DNA from: Flavobacteriales bacterium
GTDB taxonomy: Bacteria > Bacteroidota > Bacteroidia > NS11-12g > UBA9320
DNA length: 64,000 nt
Direction of reading: 5' to 3'
NCBI GenBank assembly: GCA_020635395.1
Contig: JACJZV010000003.1
Location: 62,001 to 126,000 of the forward strand
The position numbers were made by a program, and so were the translations under genes. The stretch's first letter is position 1. Each line of letters begins with the position of its first letter. Shown in pieces: positions 1 through 9,233 of this stretch. The notes under the pieces are model-generated. The model did no database searches, had not been told where the DNA came from, and saw nothing but the letters and a program-made list of their open reading frames with translations.

Positions 1-108
1 AATCATGGCCACCGAACTCGGCGACAACTCATTTATTCCTTCAGCTGCGTTTTCATCATCGGTTAATAACGCCCCTAACCCTTTTCCCAGTGCATTTCTT
101 TTTGCCAT
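1..108 (-). CDS. parB: ParB/Spo0J chromosome-partitioning protein, N-terminal fragment
   Basis: Only the first 36 codons are in the window; the gene runs off the left edge. The translated N-terminus begins MAKRNALGKGLGALL, the conserved basic start of ParB/Spo0J proteins, which in the family contacts ParA and stimulates its ATPase. The ATG overlaps the parA stop codon (TAATG), so the two are translationally coupled. ParB binds parS sites and loads SMC near the origin; its DNA-binding domains lie outside the window. The call rests on the N-terminal motif plus adjacency to parA. Confidence 0.85.
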   Translation of the reverse strand, partial: MAKRNALGKGLGALLTDDENAAEGINELSPSSVAMI

Positions 109-908
109 TAGCTCATTACTTTTTCAGCGGTTGCCATTTTTGTAAGGCCGTTTTTCTGCAATATTTCACGAGCCAAATCCAAATAATTCACACTCCCTTT
201 AGCGGCTGAATCATGCTCCAACACTGGCAATCCAAAACTTGGGGCTTCACTCAATTTAGTATTTCGCTGTATGATGGTATCAAAAGCCAGCTCCTGAAAA
301 TGAAGTTTTACCTCGTCCACCACTTGGTTAGACAGACGCAAACGGCTGTCGTACATAGTTAGCAAAAGACCCTCAATTTCGAGATTTGGGTTGATGCTTC
401 GTTGCACAATTTTGATGGTATTAAGCAATTTGCCCAAACCCTCTAAGGCAAAATATTCGCATTGTACTGGAATAATAATCGAATTGGCCGCAGCAAGTGC
501 GTTGGTAGTTATCAACCCCAACGATGGCGAACAATCAATAATGATAAAATCGTATTGATTTTCGATTTTGCTCAAAATACGTTTCATCAATTTTTCACGG
601 TTTGGTTGGTCAATCATTTCTATCTCTGCTCCCACCAAATCAATATTTGAAGGCAACAGCGTCAGATTTTTGTTGATGGTTTCCAACACAATATCTTCTG
701 GAGAAATATCCTGCACCAAGGCCTCATACAATCCTATTTTGATGTTTTTAGGGTCAAAACCCATACCGGATGTGCTGTTGGCTTGCGGGTCGGCATCTAC
801 CAAAAGAACTTTGTACTCCAAAATGGCAAGACTGTAAGCCAAATTAATGGCTGTGGTGGTTTTGCCCACTCCCCCTTTTTGATTAGCTATGCAAATCGTT
901 TTTGTCAT
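108..908 (-). CDS. parA: ParA/Soj chromosome-partitioning ATPase
   Basis: A ParA-type ATPase of 266 residues that works with ParB to segregate the chromosome. The deviant Walker A motif KGGVGKTT is at residues 11-18, with the signature lysine (K11). The A-prime motif DADPQANST is near residues 38-46 and Walker B (DFIIIDCSPS) near 120. The length is typical of chromosomal Soj rather than of longer plasmid ParA with an N-terminal HTH. It starts with ATG 18 bp after the UPF0173 gene and overlaps parB by TAATG, so the three probably form one transcript. No parS-like palindrome was identified in the visible part. Confidence 0.95.
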   Translation of the reverse strand: MTKTICIANQKGGVGKTTTAINLAYSLAILEYKVLLVDADPQANSTSGMGFDPKNIKIGLYEALVQDISPEDIVLETINKNLTLLPSNIDLVGAEIEMIDQPNREKLMKRILSKIENQYDFIIIDCSPSLGLITTNALAAANSIIIPVQCEYFALEGLGKLLNTIKIVQRSINPNLEIEGLLLTMYDSRLRLSNQVVDEVKLHFQELAFDTIIQRNTKLSEAPSFGLPVLEHDSAAKGSVNYLDLAREILQKNGLTKMATAEKVMS

Positions 909-926
909 TTTTTATTCTTGTTAATA

Positions 927-1610
927 TCAATAATCGAGTGTTTGCCCTATTTGCATTAAAGTAAGTTTCACACCTTTTTTGTCAAATGTTTCTATGGCTC
1001 GGTTTTTATCAATTTTTATGGGTTCAAATGTGTCGTAGTGCATGCCCACCACCTGAGCAGTGTTGCAAAATTCTGCGGCTTTGGCAGCATCTTCTACCCC
1101 CATGGTAAACGTGTCGCCAATGGGTAAAATGACCATATCCACCGCATATTCATCCGCTATTAGTTTCATGTCGTAGGTTAACGCCGTATCCCCTGCGAAA
1201 TAAATGGTTTTTTGACCGTTTGAAAGAACAAATCCCAGTGGGTTTCCGCCATTTGAACCATCCGGCAAAACGCTGCTATGTATGGCCACTACTGCTTTTA
1301 CTTTTGTATTTTCCAACTGACATGACCCACCAATATTTATGGGTCTCACATTTAGGTAGCCTTGTTTTTCGAGCCACAAATAGATTTCGAAGTTGCAAAT
1401 CACTTCTGCTTTGGTTTGGTTAGCCAAAGCCACCAAATCAGCCACATGGTCGCCATGACCATGCGAAACCAAAATATAATCTGCCTGAAGAGACGCTATG
1501 TCAATATGCTTTGCCAACGGATTTCCGCTAATAAACGGGTCGGTAAGAAACACCTTTCCGCCCATTTCTATCAGAAAACACGAATGACCCAAATACGTTA
1601 CTTTTGCCAC
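927..1610 (-). CDS. UPF0173 family metal-dependent hydrolase (metallo-beta-lactamase fold)
   Basis: A 227-residue MBL-fold protein matching the UPF0173 (YtkL) family. The metal-binding motif HGHGDH is at residues 50-55, the N-terminal beta strands with GHSCFLIE at 8-15, and further conserved stretches are FAGDT and GMHYDTF. The physiological substrate of the family is unknown. The start is GTG at 1610 and no in-frame ATG lies nearby. It is the first gene of a likely UPF0173-parA-parB transcript, and nothing in the sequence links it functionally to partitioning. Confidence 0.9.
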   Translation of the reverse strand: MAKVTYLGHSCFLIEMGGKVFLTDPFISGNPLAKHIDIASLQADYILVSHGHGDHVADLVALANQTKAEVICNFEIYLWLEKQGYLNVRPINIGGSCQLENTKVKAVVAIHSSVLPDGSNGGNPLGFVLSNGQKTIYFAGDTALTYDMKLIADEYAVDMVILPIGDTFTMGVEDAAKAAEFCNTAQVVGMHYDTFEPIKIDKNRAIETFDKKGVKLTLMQIGQTLDY

Positions 1611-1659
1611 GTTTTACTTATATTTCAGCCTCAAAACTAAGAGTTAATAGATTGGATAA

Positions 1660-3264
1660 ATGAACAGGATAGTGGTAATTATTCACATGACTTGGCTGTT
1701 AATAAGCTGCAATCCATCAAATAAACGTCTTCCGAAAACCGTTTTTCGTTATAATTCTGAAAATGGAATCACTTCTTTGGATCCTGCATTTGCTTCATCA
1801 CAAGACAACATTTGGGCTGTAAATCAATTGTTTAACGGCCTTATTCAACTTGACAAAGAGTTGAAAACACAGCCCGCAATTGCCCAATCTTGGGTTATCG
1901 ACAGCAGCGGAAAGATATACACATTTTTGCTGCGTAACGATGTTTATTTTCATGAGAACAAATGTTTCAAAACTGCAAAACGAAAGGTAACCGCCAACGA
2001 CTTTGTGTATAGTTTTAACCGGATAATCGACCCTAAAACCGCTTCGCCCGGTGCATGGATTTTTAACGACAAAGTGGTAAAAAATGGATTTAAAGCCCTT
2101 AACGACAGCACATTTCAAATAGAACTTACCCAACCTTTTTCTCCCTTTATTGGCATTTTATCTATGCCATATTGTGCTGTTGTGCCACACGAAGCGGTGG
2201 AATATTATCAAAAATCGTTCGCTCAAAATCCGGTGGGTACGGGCCCGTTTCAATTGGCCTTTTGGGAACAGGATGTAAACCTGATTTTGCACAAAAATGA
2301 ACATTATTTTGAAACCGAAAACGGGCAAAAATTGCCTTATTTAGATGCCATAAACATTTCTTTTATTGCCAACAAGCAAATGGCGTTGCTGCACTTTTTG
2401 CAAGGAAATTTAGACATGTTTAATGGCCTAAGCAGCAGCGTAAAAGACGTGGTTTTAGACAAAAACGGCCAACTAAAACCCGACATCAAAGAAAAATGTG
2501 TGTTGGAGAAAAAACCATTTTTGAACACCGAATATCTGGCCATAAATATTGGCGAAAATGCATTAGAACCATTGAATAATAGCTACTTTCGGAAGGCCAT
2601 AAACTTTGCCATCGACCGTGAAAAAATGCTAAAAAACCTCCGAAACAGCATCGGCATTCCGGCATACGGTGGCTTTATTCCTGCCGGATTGAGCGGTCAC
2701 ACCGAAAAACAATCGTATCACTACCACTTTGACCTAAAAAAAGCCCAAGAAAATTTGGCAAAAAGCGGCTACCTGAGTAGCCCGAAAACCATAACTGTGG
2801 CTACTACCAAAGATTATTTAGACCTCTGCATATACATACAAAAACAACTTAAAGATATTGGAATCAATTGCACCATCGATGTGCTGCCATCGTCAGAATT
2901 AAAAGAAAAAAAACGCAATGCAGAGTTATCCTTTTTCCGTGCCAGCTGGATTTTGGACTATCCCGATGCTGAAAACTACCTATCGTGCTTTTACAGCAAA
3001 AATTTCTGTCCGTCGGGCCCCAATTACACCCACTTTAAAAATGAATTGTTCGACAAAACCTATGAAAAATCATTGGCCGAAGTAAATGAGCCAAAACGGA
3101 TTAAACTATATGAAGAAATGGACAAAATGATTTTGGAAGAATCACCTGTAATTATTTTGTTTTACGACCAAAGTATGCGACTACTGAGTCATTCTATTTC
3201 AAATCTTGAAAACAATCCGCTGAATATTCCGGATTTAAAGCGAGCAAAAAAGAAGGCAAATTAA
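1660..3264 (+). CDS. ABC transporter substrate-binding lipoprotein, peptide-binding family 5 (OppA/DppA-like)
   Basis: A 534-residue family 5 extracellular solute-binding protein. The short signal sequence ends in a lipobox (LLISC, Cys17), so the mature protein should be lipid-anchored. The body shows family features: SLDPAFASSQDNIW near residue 35, the LRNDVYFHENKCF strand, NPVGTGPFQL, and the C-terminal ASWILDYPDAENYL segment. The family binds oligopeptides or related ligands for ABC import. No permease or ATPase genes flank it, so the transporter partner is elsewhere or the lipoprotein has another role. It is convergent with murF, with 4 bp between the stops. Confidence 0.88.
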   Translation: MNRIVVIIHMTWLLISCNPSNKRLPKTVFRYNSENGITSLDPAFASSQDNIWAVNQLFNGLIQLDKELKTQPAIAQSWVIDSSGKIYTFLLRNDVYFHENKCFKTAKRKVTANDFVYSFNRIIDPKTASPGAWIFNDKVVKNGFKALNDSTFQIELTQPFSPFIGILSMPYCAVVPHEAVEYYQKSFAQNPVGTGPFQLAFWEQDVNLILHKNEHYFETENGQKLPYLDAINISFIANKQMALLHFLQGNLDMFNGLSSSVKDVVLDKNGQLKPDIKEKCVLEKKPFLNTEYLAINIGENALEPLNNSYFRKAINFAIDREKMLKNLRNSIGIPAYGGFIPAGLSGHTEKQSYHYHFDLKKAQENLAKSGYLSSPKTITVATTKDYLDLCIYIQKQLKDIGINCTIDVLPSSELKEKKRNAELSFFRASWILDYPDAENYLSCFYSKNFCPSGPNYTHFKNELFDKTYEKSLAEVNEPKRIKLYEEMDKMILEESPVIILFYDQSMRLLSHSISNLENNPLNIPDLKRAKKKAN

Positions 3265-3268
3265 GGTG

Positions 3269-4552
3269 TTAAAAAACCTCAAGCACCTGCTCCATCTTCA
3301 TGCCACGGCTGCCTTTTATCAAAAACCACGTGTTTTCGATGTGTTGATTTTTTAGATACGCGGATAATTCGGAAGTCGTTTTAAATGCCTGATTTGCATT
3401 GTTGATTACCTTATTAAACGTTTCTCCAGCAAAAAAACATTGGCAATGAGGCACACTCAGAGCTTTTTGAGCAATGGCCTGATGTTCCTCAAAAGCCGTC
3501 TCGCCCAATTCAAACATATCGCCCAATAAAATGATTTTTTTGTCTGATTTCAGAGCCGCAAAAGAGTCGATGGCTGCTTCCATGCTGCTGGGGTTGGCAT
3601 TATAGGCATCCAACAAAAAATGATTGCTGCCAATATGTTTAATCTCCGAGCGATTGTTGGAGGGAACGTAGCTTTCAATACCGGCTTTTAGTTGTTGATT
3701 GGTTAAGCCAAAATGATGGCCAACGGCCACAGCCGCCGCAATGTTTTGGGCATTATGATTTCCGTTTAAAACAGAATAAAATTCGGTATCGGCAAACATC
3801 AATTCTAAACTGGGAGAAAAACTTTTTACCACCAAATAAACGCCAATTGACCTATCAAAAACCGAATAACCCACTTTTTTTGATAACCGATGGCTCATCC
3901 GATTCAAATAAAAATCATCGTGATTGACAAAAGCCAATCCGTTGTTTTTTAGCAGAAATTGATATAGTTCGCTTTCCTCTTTGGCCACACCTTCAAGGTC
4001 GCCAAAACCTTCTAAATGTTCTTTGCCAATGTTGGTTATCAAACCATAATTTGGCTGAAGAAGACTGCACAAAAAGGCAATTTCACCAAAATTGTTCGTG
4101 CCTATTTCTATCAGGGCCATCTCGGTTTCGGGTTTCATCGAGAGCAAAGTCATTGGCACTCCAATGTGGTTGTTCAAATTTCCTTTGGTGGCATGCACCT
4201 TAAATTTGGTTTGCAACACACTAATTAACAATTCTTTCGTTGTGGTTTTTCCGTTGCTCCCGGCAATGGCTACTATCGGAATATTAAATTGTTTTCGGTG
4301 ATGAGTGGCCAACTGCTGCATAAACGACAACACATCCGGCACTTGCACAATCCGCTCATCGTTCTGGCCGGTTTCTTCGTCCACCACCACATAAGATGCC
4401 CCCAATTGCAGAGCTTTTTCGGCAAACAAATTGCCATTAAAATTGGCTCCCTTCAGGGCAAAAAATACATCACCCTGGTTGATATTTCTTGTGTCGGTGG
4501 TAAACCGCTGCTGCTGTTGCAGAAAAAGTTTGTAGAACGATAAAAGTTGCAT
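3269..4552 (-). CDS. murF: UDP-N-acetylmuramoyl-tripeptide--D-alanyl-D-alanine ligase
   Basis: MurF of 427 residues adds D-Ala-D-Ala to UDP-MurNAc-tripeptide in cytoplasmic peptidoglycan precursor synthesis. The Mur ligase ATP-binding motif GSNGKTTTKE is at residues 98-107, followed by NNHIGVP, the IGTNNFGEI motif and the C-terminal LLDAYNANPSSM and LLGDMFELG motifs that are characteristic of MurF among Mur ligases. It stands alone rather than in a mur cluster. A -7-like element TTTCTTTG lies only 5 nt ahead of the ATG, suggesting a leaderless or nearly leaderless mRNA. Confidence 0.95.
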   Translation of the reverse strand: MQLLSFYKLFLQQQQRFTTDTRNINQGDVFFALKGANFNGNLFAEKALQLGASYVVVDEETGQNDERIVQVPDVLSFMQQLATHHRKQFNIPIVAIAGSNGKTTTKELLISVLQTKFKVHATKGNLNNHIGVPMTLLSMKPETEMALIEIGTNNFGEIAFLCSLLQPNYGLITNIGKEHLEGFGDLEGVAKEESELYQFLLKNNGLAFVNHDDFYLNRMSHRLSKKVGYSVFDRSIGVYLVVKSFSPSLELMFADTEFYSVLNGNHNAQNIAAAVAVGHHFGLTNQQLKAGIESYVPSNNRSEIKHIGSNHFLLDAYNANPSSMEAAIDSFAALKSDKKIILLGDMFELGETAFEEHQAIAQKALSVPHCQCFFAGETFNKVINNANQAFKTTSELSAYLKNQHIENTWFLIKGSRGMKMEQVLEVF

Positions 4553-4557
4553 TGGAG

Positions 4558-4565
4558 CAAAGAAA
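4558..4565 (-). promoter_or_regulatory. Candidate -7 element of murF
   Basis: On the minus strand this reads TTTCTTTG, one base from the Bacteroidota -7 consensus TAnnTTTG. Only CTCCA separates it from the murF ATG. I see no clear -33 TTG at the usual 19-20 bp spacing. If it is used, the transcript would start at or next to the start codon. Confidence 0.4.
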
Positions 4566-4631
4566 AACCAAAATTCTGTTTGAATTCTACTTATTGGAGA
4601 ATCAAATTTTCAACCATGCAACATTTATACG

Positions 4632-4639
4632 TACATTTG
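4632..4639 (+). promoter_or_regulatory. Candidate -7 promoter element of the FG-GAP gene
   Basis: TACATTTG matches the Bacteroidota -7 consensus TAnnTTTG exactly and lies 28 bp before the ATG of the FG-GAP/T9SS gene. No convincing TTG is found about 20 bp upstream. Confidence 0.45.
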
Positions 4640-4667
4640 AATCTATTAGAAAAATGATTGAATCATA

Positions 4668-6977
4668 ATGAATAGAGCCATTACTTTTTTCGCGGTTTTT
4701 TTGGCGGCCATTTTATGCCAAGCTCAGAGCGTTTCGTTTAAGGTTGCAACAAATGTAGATGTGAGGGACAGCCTCGGAAATAGCCTACCTTTTTCGGCCA
4801 TTGGAGGGTTAAACCAGCCTCAGTTTTACAATCTTGATATCGACAATGATGGAAAATTAGACCTATTTGTATTTGATAGAAATGGTTCTAAAGTTGTATC
4901 GTTGATTAATGACGGTAGCGGGAACTTTACCTACAAACCCGAATACGACCAGATTTATCCGGTAAATTTTGAACATTGGGTTGTTTTTAAAGATTATAAT
5001 GCCGACAACAAACCCGATTTGTGGTTTTACAACACCGAAGAAAGTGGGGTTTCGCTTTACACCAACATAACTAAAGCCGGAGATAAATACGCCAAATTTC
5101 AAAAATACAGTGATAAACTAAACGTATTTATCAACTTCGCACTAGATTCGTTTGCCATAGACAGCACAAGTTTGTTTTGCAGCACCACCAATATTCCGGC
5201 CATTGAAGATGTGGATGGCGATGGCGACATTGACTTTTTGACCTTGCAAGCCAATGGTTTTGGTGTAACTTGTTTTTTGAATAATTGTGTTGAAAATGGG
5301 CAACCAATAACAAAACCAAGCTTTGAAAGAGTAGATTTTTGTTGGGGCGATTTTCAGGAATCTGCTGAGGATAACCGCATATTTTTTGGCCGTCCACAGT
5401 ACTGTTTTAAATATTACCAATACAAGAAAAAACATGCAGGAGGTTCTAGTTTGCTGCTGTTAGATAACGATGAAGATGGCGACATGGACTTGCTGATGGG
5501 CAACGTTGCACTACGACATCTCAATTTGTTAAAAAACGGTAAATCGGAGTTTGGCCTCAAATTGGATTCCATGATTTCCAACGACACCATGTATCCGGCA
5601 AGTCGTCCGGTAGCGGTCAATAATTTTCCGGCTGCATATTATCAGGATGTGAATGGAGATGGCATTAAAGACCTTATTGTGGCAGTAAATACGTTCGACA
5701 AAAACAGTTACATTTTTAGAGAAACCGGAAACATTTTGTATTACGAAAATCAGGGAAAAAACAATAAACCCAATTTTATTTTTAAAGACAGCACTTTCAT
5801 CACTTCCAAAATGGCCGACCACGGTGGTTATGCCGCCCCTGTTTTGTTCGATTATGATGGCGATGGCGATTTGGACTTGATTTTGGGTACTAATGGCGAC
5901 AACTACATTACCCAAGAATTTACTGATTATCTTAACCTGTATGAAAATATTGGTACTAAAACAAACCCGATATTTCAGTTTGCTAAATTGGACTATTTGG
6001 GTTTGAGAAAAGACTCTATCCGCAACATTTATTACACTTTTGGAGATATAGATAAAGATGGAAAATCGGAGTTGCTTGTCGGCAGTTCTTATGGCAACTT
6101 GAAGCTGTATGAAATAAACGGGACAGGCAAAAATGCTACTGCCACACTCATAGAAGATAACGCCTTTGGCATTCAGGTATCAGAAGCAAGTGCACCGGTG
6201 TTGGCAGATGTAAATTTGGATGGAAACATTGATTTGTTGGTGGGTTCATACAACGGAAACACTCAATATTATGAAAATACCAGCAGCACCTCCACCCCAA
6301 ATTTTGAGTTGAAACAAGATACGTTTGGTAATGTTTTGCCCGGTTATATGCGAATAAACTATGTTTTTGACCCAAAAGACCCTGAAAACCCCAAATTAGA
6401 CACCTTTTTTCAACCTACTTATGGCGTTTTCCCAACCATGGCCGACCTTGACGGAAACGGAGATCCAGAGTTTATTTTTGGCGATTCGAAAGGAAGAATT
6501 TATGTAAACAGAAATGTAAATAAAACGTCGTTTAGCAACTTCACTCCCCTTGAATCAATAAATTACATGGATGCTTTTGGCCAACAATGCTACAATTATC
6601 GTTTTGGAGCCAACGTAAAACCTGCCTTTGGCGATTTGAACGGCGATGGCAAAATGGATATGATTGTCGGCAGCGACCGAGGAGGGTTTCAAGTGGCTTA
6701 TGCTGAGGGCAACTGCAATTTGGGCCTCGGTTTTGGTTTGGTAAAAAAATACCTCAATCTATATCCAAATCCTACCACGGGCTTGGTGCATTTTGACGGC
6801 ATAAGCGAAACAAATGCTCACTTAAACGTTTTCACGCTCAACGGTCAACTTATCTACCAAAACGACATTAATCCTATGCTGGATGTAGATTTGAGTGTGC
6901 TGAGCAATGGCATTTACATAGTGCAAGTAGCAACCAAAAACGAAAGTTTGATGGCAAAACTTGTTAAAATTGACTAA
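4668..6977 (+). CDS. Secreted FG-GAP/VCBS repeat protein with type IX secretion sorting domain
   Basis: A 769-residue secreted protein. It has an N-terminal signal peptide (about residues 1-20, ending CQAQ) and a C-terminal Por-type sorting domain beginning near residue 700 with the YPNPTTG motif and ending in NGIYIVQV...LVKI, the hallmark of type IX secretion cargo. Between them I count nine Ca-binding-like loops of the DxDxDGxxD form, for example DIDNDGKLD, DVDGDGDID, DYDGDGDLD and DLNGDGKMD. Their spacing fits FG-GAP/VCBS beta-propeller blades. No catalytic domain is visible. A role in surface adhesion or ligand binding is inferred, and the target is unknown. Confidence 0.88.
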   Translation: MNRAITFFAVFLAAILCQAQSVSFKVATNVDVRDSLGNSLPFSAIGGLNQPQFYNLDIDNDGKLDLFVFDRNGSKVVSLINDGSGNFTYKPEYDQIYPVNFEHWVVFKDYNADNKPDLWFYNTEESGVSLYTNITKAGDKYAKFQKYSDKLNVFINFALDSFAIDSTSLFCSTTNIPAIEDVDGDGDIDFLTLQANGFGVTCFLNNCVENGQPITKPSFERVDFCWGDFQESAEDNRIFFGRPQYCFKYYQYKKKHAGGSSLLLLDNDEDGDMDLLMGNVALRHLNLLKNGKSEFGLKLDSMISNDTMYPASRPVAVNNFPAAYYQDVNGDGIKDLIVAVNTFDKNSYIFRETGNILYYENQGKNNKPNFIFKDSTFITSKMADHGGYAAPVLFDYDGDGDLDLILGTNGDNYITQEFTDYLNLYENIGTKTNPIFQFAKLDYLGLRKDSIRNIYYTFGDIDKDGKSELLVGSSYGNLKLYEINGTGKNATATLIEDNAFGIQVSEASAPVLADVNLDGNIDLLVGSYNGNTQYYENTSSTSTPNFELKQDTFGNVLPGYMRINYVFDPKDPENPKLDTFFQPTYGVFPTMADLDGNGDPEFIFGDSKGRIYVNRNVNKTSFSNFTPLESINYMDAFGQQCYNYRFGANVKPAFGDLNGDGKMDMIVGSDRGGFQVAYAEGNCNLGLGFGLVKKYLNLYPNPTTGLVHFDGISETNAHLNVFTLNGQLIYQNDINPMLDVDLSVLSNGIYIVQVATKNESLMAKLVKID

Positions 6978-7031
6978 AACCATTTGTAAAAAACTCGCAA
7001 CTTTGCCGCTCAAAAAAAGTGAGAGCGAATA

Positions 7032-8264
7032 GTGAGTTTTAATCATTACCCTATTGCAATACTTGGTGCCGGCCCTGCGGGAGCGACTGTTTCCATGGGG
7101 CTTACCTCAAAAAAAATCAATCATATTTTGATTGACAAGGCTACTTTTCCGCGTGACAAGATATGTGGCGATGCACTTAGCGGAAAAGTGGTTTATGCAC
7201 TCAACCGAGTAAAACCTGACGTGGTAAAACAAATTGCAGAAACATCCAAAACCTTTTTGCCAAGCTGGGGAATAAGTTTTATTGCCCCTAACGGAAAGAG
7301 ACTAAACATTCCTTTCACAACCAACAAAGAAAAAATTCAATACCCCCCAGGGTTTATTTCTACCCGCTTTGATTTCGATAATTTATTGGTAGAAAACACA
7401 AAATCAAACCATTGCACACCATTGTTTGACACAGAGGTAGAGAAAATTGAAATTACAGATAATTGTACCATTAATTTAAAAAATGGCCAATCAATAACCG
7501 CCGACCTGATTGTTGATTGCAGCGGAGCCCACTCTCCCATTGCCCGAAATTTTGGCTTTGAATTGGAGCATAAACACCACTGTGCGGGACTAAGACAATA
7601 CTACGAAAATGTGGCCGGATTGAGCGAGGAAGGGTATATTGAATTGCATTTTATAAAAAATGTTTTGCCCGGCTATTTCTGGATTTTTCCGATGACCAAC
7701 AACCGTGCTAATGTGGGCATAGGCATGTTGACAGATGCCGTTTCCAAAAACAAAATCAACCTAAAAAGCGAATTAAAAAACATTATTGAAAACCACCCTG
7801 AAATAAGCAAACGGTTTAAAAATGCTAAACCATTAGAGTCGGTAAAAGGTTGGGGGCTTCCGTTGGGCTCAAAGAAAAGAGAACTTGCCCACAACCGGAT
7901 TTTGTTTTGCGGAGACGCTGCATCTTTGATTGACCCATTTACCGGAGAAGGTATTGGCAATGCCATGATTAGTGCCAAATATGCCACCGACGTGGCAGCC
8001 AAAGCCATTGTGAGAAATGATTTTTCTATAGAAAACTTAAACGAATATACCCAATTGGTTTACAAACATTTGGGGCCGGAGCTAAACATTAGTCATCAAC
8101 TTCAAAAGATGGTAAAATACCCATGGTTATTCAATTTTGTGGCAAACAAGGGGCATAAAAGTGCTGCTTTTAGAGAACTTTTAACCTCGATGTTTGAAAA
8201 TGTTGATCTCCGAAAAAAGTTTAAAGACCCCAAGTTTTATTTCAACTTGTTGTTTAATAAATAA
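7032..8264 (+). CDS. Geranylgeranyl reductase family FAD-dependent oxidoreductase
   Basis: A 410-residue flavoprotein of the geranylgeranyl reductase/FixC-like family. The Rossmann FAD motif GAGPAGAT is at residues 12-19. The family motif PRDKICGDALSG is near 40-51, and the second FAD motif GDAASLIDPFTGEGIG is near 296. Family members reduce isoprenoid double bonds (menaquinone side chain, archaeal-type lipids, chlorophyll phytyl) or act as electron-transfer flavin enzymes. The substrate here cannot be assigned. A link to the carotenoid operon 24 kb away is only a possibility. Translation starts at GTG, since no in-frame ATG occurs until after the FAD loop. It is convergent with the next gene. 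Confidence 0.85.
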   Translation: MSFNHYPIAILGAGPAGATVSMGLTSKKINHILIDKATFPRDKICGDALSGKVVYALNRVKPDVVKQIAETSKTFLPSWGISFIAPNGKRLNIPFTTNKEKIQYPPGFISTRFDFDNLLVENTKSNHCTPLFDTEVEKIEITDNCTINLKNGQSITADLIVDCSGAHSPIARNFGFELEHKHHCAGLRQYYENVAGLSEEGYIELHFIKNVLPGYFWIFPMTNNRANVGIGMLTDAVSKNKINLKSELKNIIENHPEISKRFKNAKPLESVKGWGLPLGSKKRELAHNRILFCGDAASLIDPFTGEGIGNAMISAKYATDVAAKAIVRNDFSIENLNEYTQLVYKHLGPELNISHQLQKMVKYPWLFNFVANKGHKSAAFRELLTSMFENVDLRKKFKDPKFYFNLLFNK

Positions 8265-8280
8265 TTGGTTGGAATCAGTT

Positions 8281-8943
8281 TTATTGATTTGGGAAACTGT
8301 AGGTTATATCGCATTCAACAATACGTGCCATAAACCGTTCCATTTCTTTTTGGTTGAGCAAGCAAATATGTTTCTTTCCAGTTTTTTTATTTTCTATTGT
8401 TGCCGTATAATTTTTAGCATCGCGATTGATTGATACCATGATGAATTTATGCTTAGTTCGATTTAAGTGAATGTAACAAAATTTTTCTGCGATGATAAAC
8501 TTGTCCGAGAACTGATGCCCGTATTTTAATTCAATGAGCTTCATTGAGGCAAGCGGGACAAAGAAGAATGAAGCATTAAAGCTAAAAATTAACCGAAGGT
8601 CGTTTCCGTTATCCGAACCAAAATTCCAAATAGAAATAATATACAAAAAATTGATAATCAAGTAAATCCACATCGGAAATTTCTTACTCGGTTTATTATT
8701 GCTATCCAAAATTTCAAACGATTTGTATTTATTTTTTTCTAAAAATTTTAAATAAACGCCCGCATCAGAATCCAACCAGAGATAAAAGAATAAAATTTCT
8801 ATTAGCATTAATCCTGAGTTCATTATCCAAAATTTCTCATCTTTAACTGTTTCAATGGCTAACAATCCCAATGAGAGCATTGAAATGAAATAAACTAAAT
8901 AAAAAGCAAATTGGGAATGTGATATATATCTGGGGTTTTCCAT
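8281..8943 (-). CDS. Hypothetical integral membrane protein
   Basis: Not recognised. The 220-residue protein has four likely membrane segments in the N-terminal 150 residues: near 14-30, 40-56, 92-108 and 118-136. A polar C-terminal domain of about 70 residues follows, rich in Lys, Thr and beta-strand-like pattern (RTKHKFIMVSINRD). This resembles small sensor-like or PH-like membrane proteins but carries no diagnostic motif. It is a single gene, convergent with the reductase and preceded by a 290-bp A/T-rich gap. Confidence 0.6.
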   Translation of the reverse strand: MENPRYISHSQFAFYLVYFISMLSLGLLAIETVKDEKFWIMNSGLMLIEILFFYLWLDSDAGVYLKFLEKNKYKSFEILDSNNKPSKKFPMWIYLIINFLYIISIWNFGSDNGNDLRLIFSFNASFFFVPLASMKLIELKYGHQFSDKFIIAEKFCYIHLNRTKHKFIMVSINRDAKNYTATIENKKTGKKHICLLNQKEMERFMARIVECDITYSFPNQ

Positions 8944-9233
8944 TGAAAGTCGAATTTACGAAACGGATATCATTTATTAGTTAGAAATATTGTACGAAAA
9001 CTTAAAACTTATCGAGGGTTTTATATGAAACCAATATTTACAATAGGGAATGGCCTAATTATGATTAATTTGTAAATATCATAATGGTAAAAGTTGTTAT
9101 TATGCTTTTTGAAAAAATATCATTATAGCACAAAATCTTATTATGATATTTACTCCCGATAAACAGTCGAATATGGAAACCAACTGAGAATTTCGACATA
9201 AACCGAGATCTAAATCCCACGATTATCAATTCA
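8944..9233. other. A/T-rich intergenic region with a long inverted repeat
   Basis: This gap has no convincing gene. Its one notable structure is a perfect 14-bp inverted repeat, GTAAATATCATAAT at 9072-9085 and its complement at 9140-9153, separated by 54 bp. The spacer contains further related ATCATTAT/TTATTATG pieces. A 61-codon minus-strand ORF across it has no protein-like composition. Confidence 0.5.
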
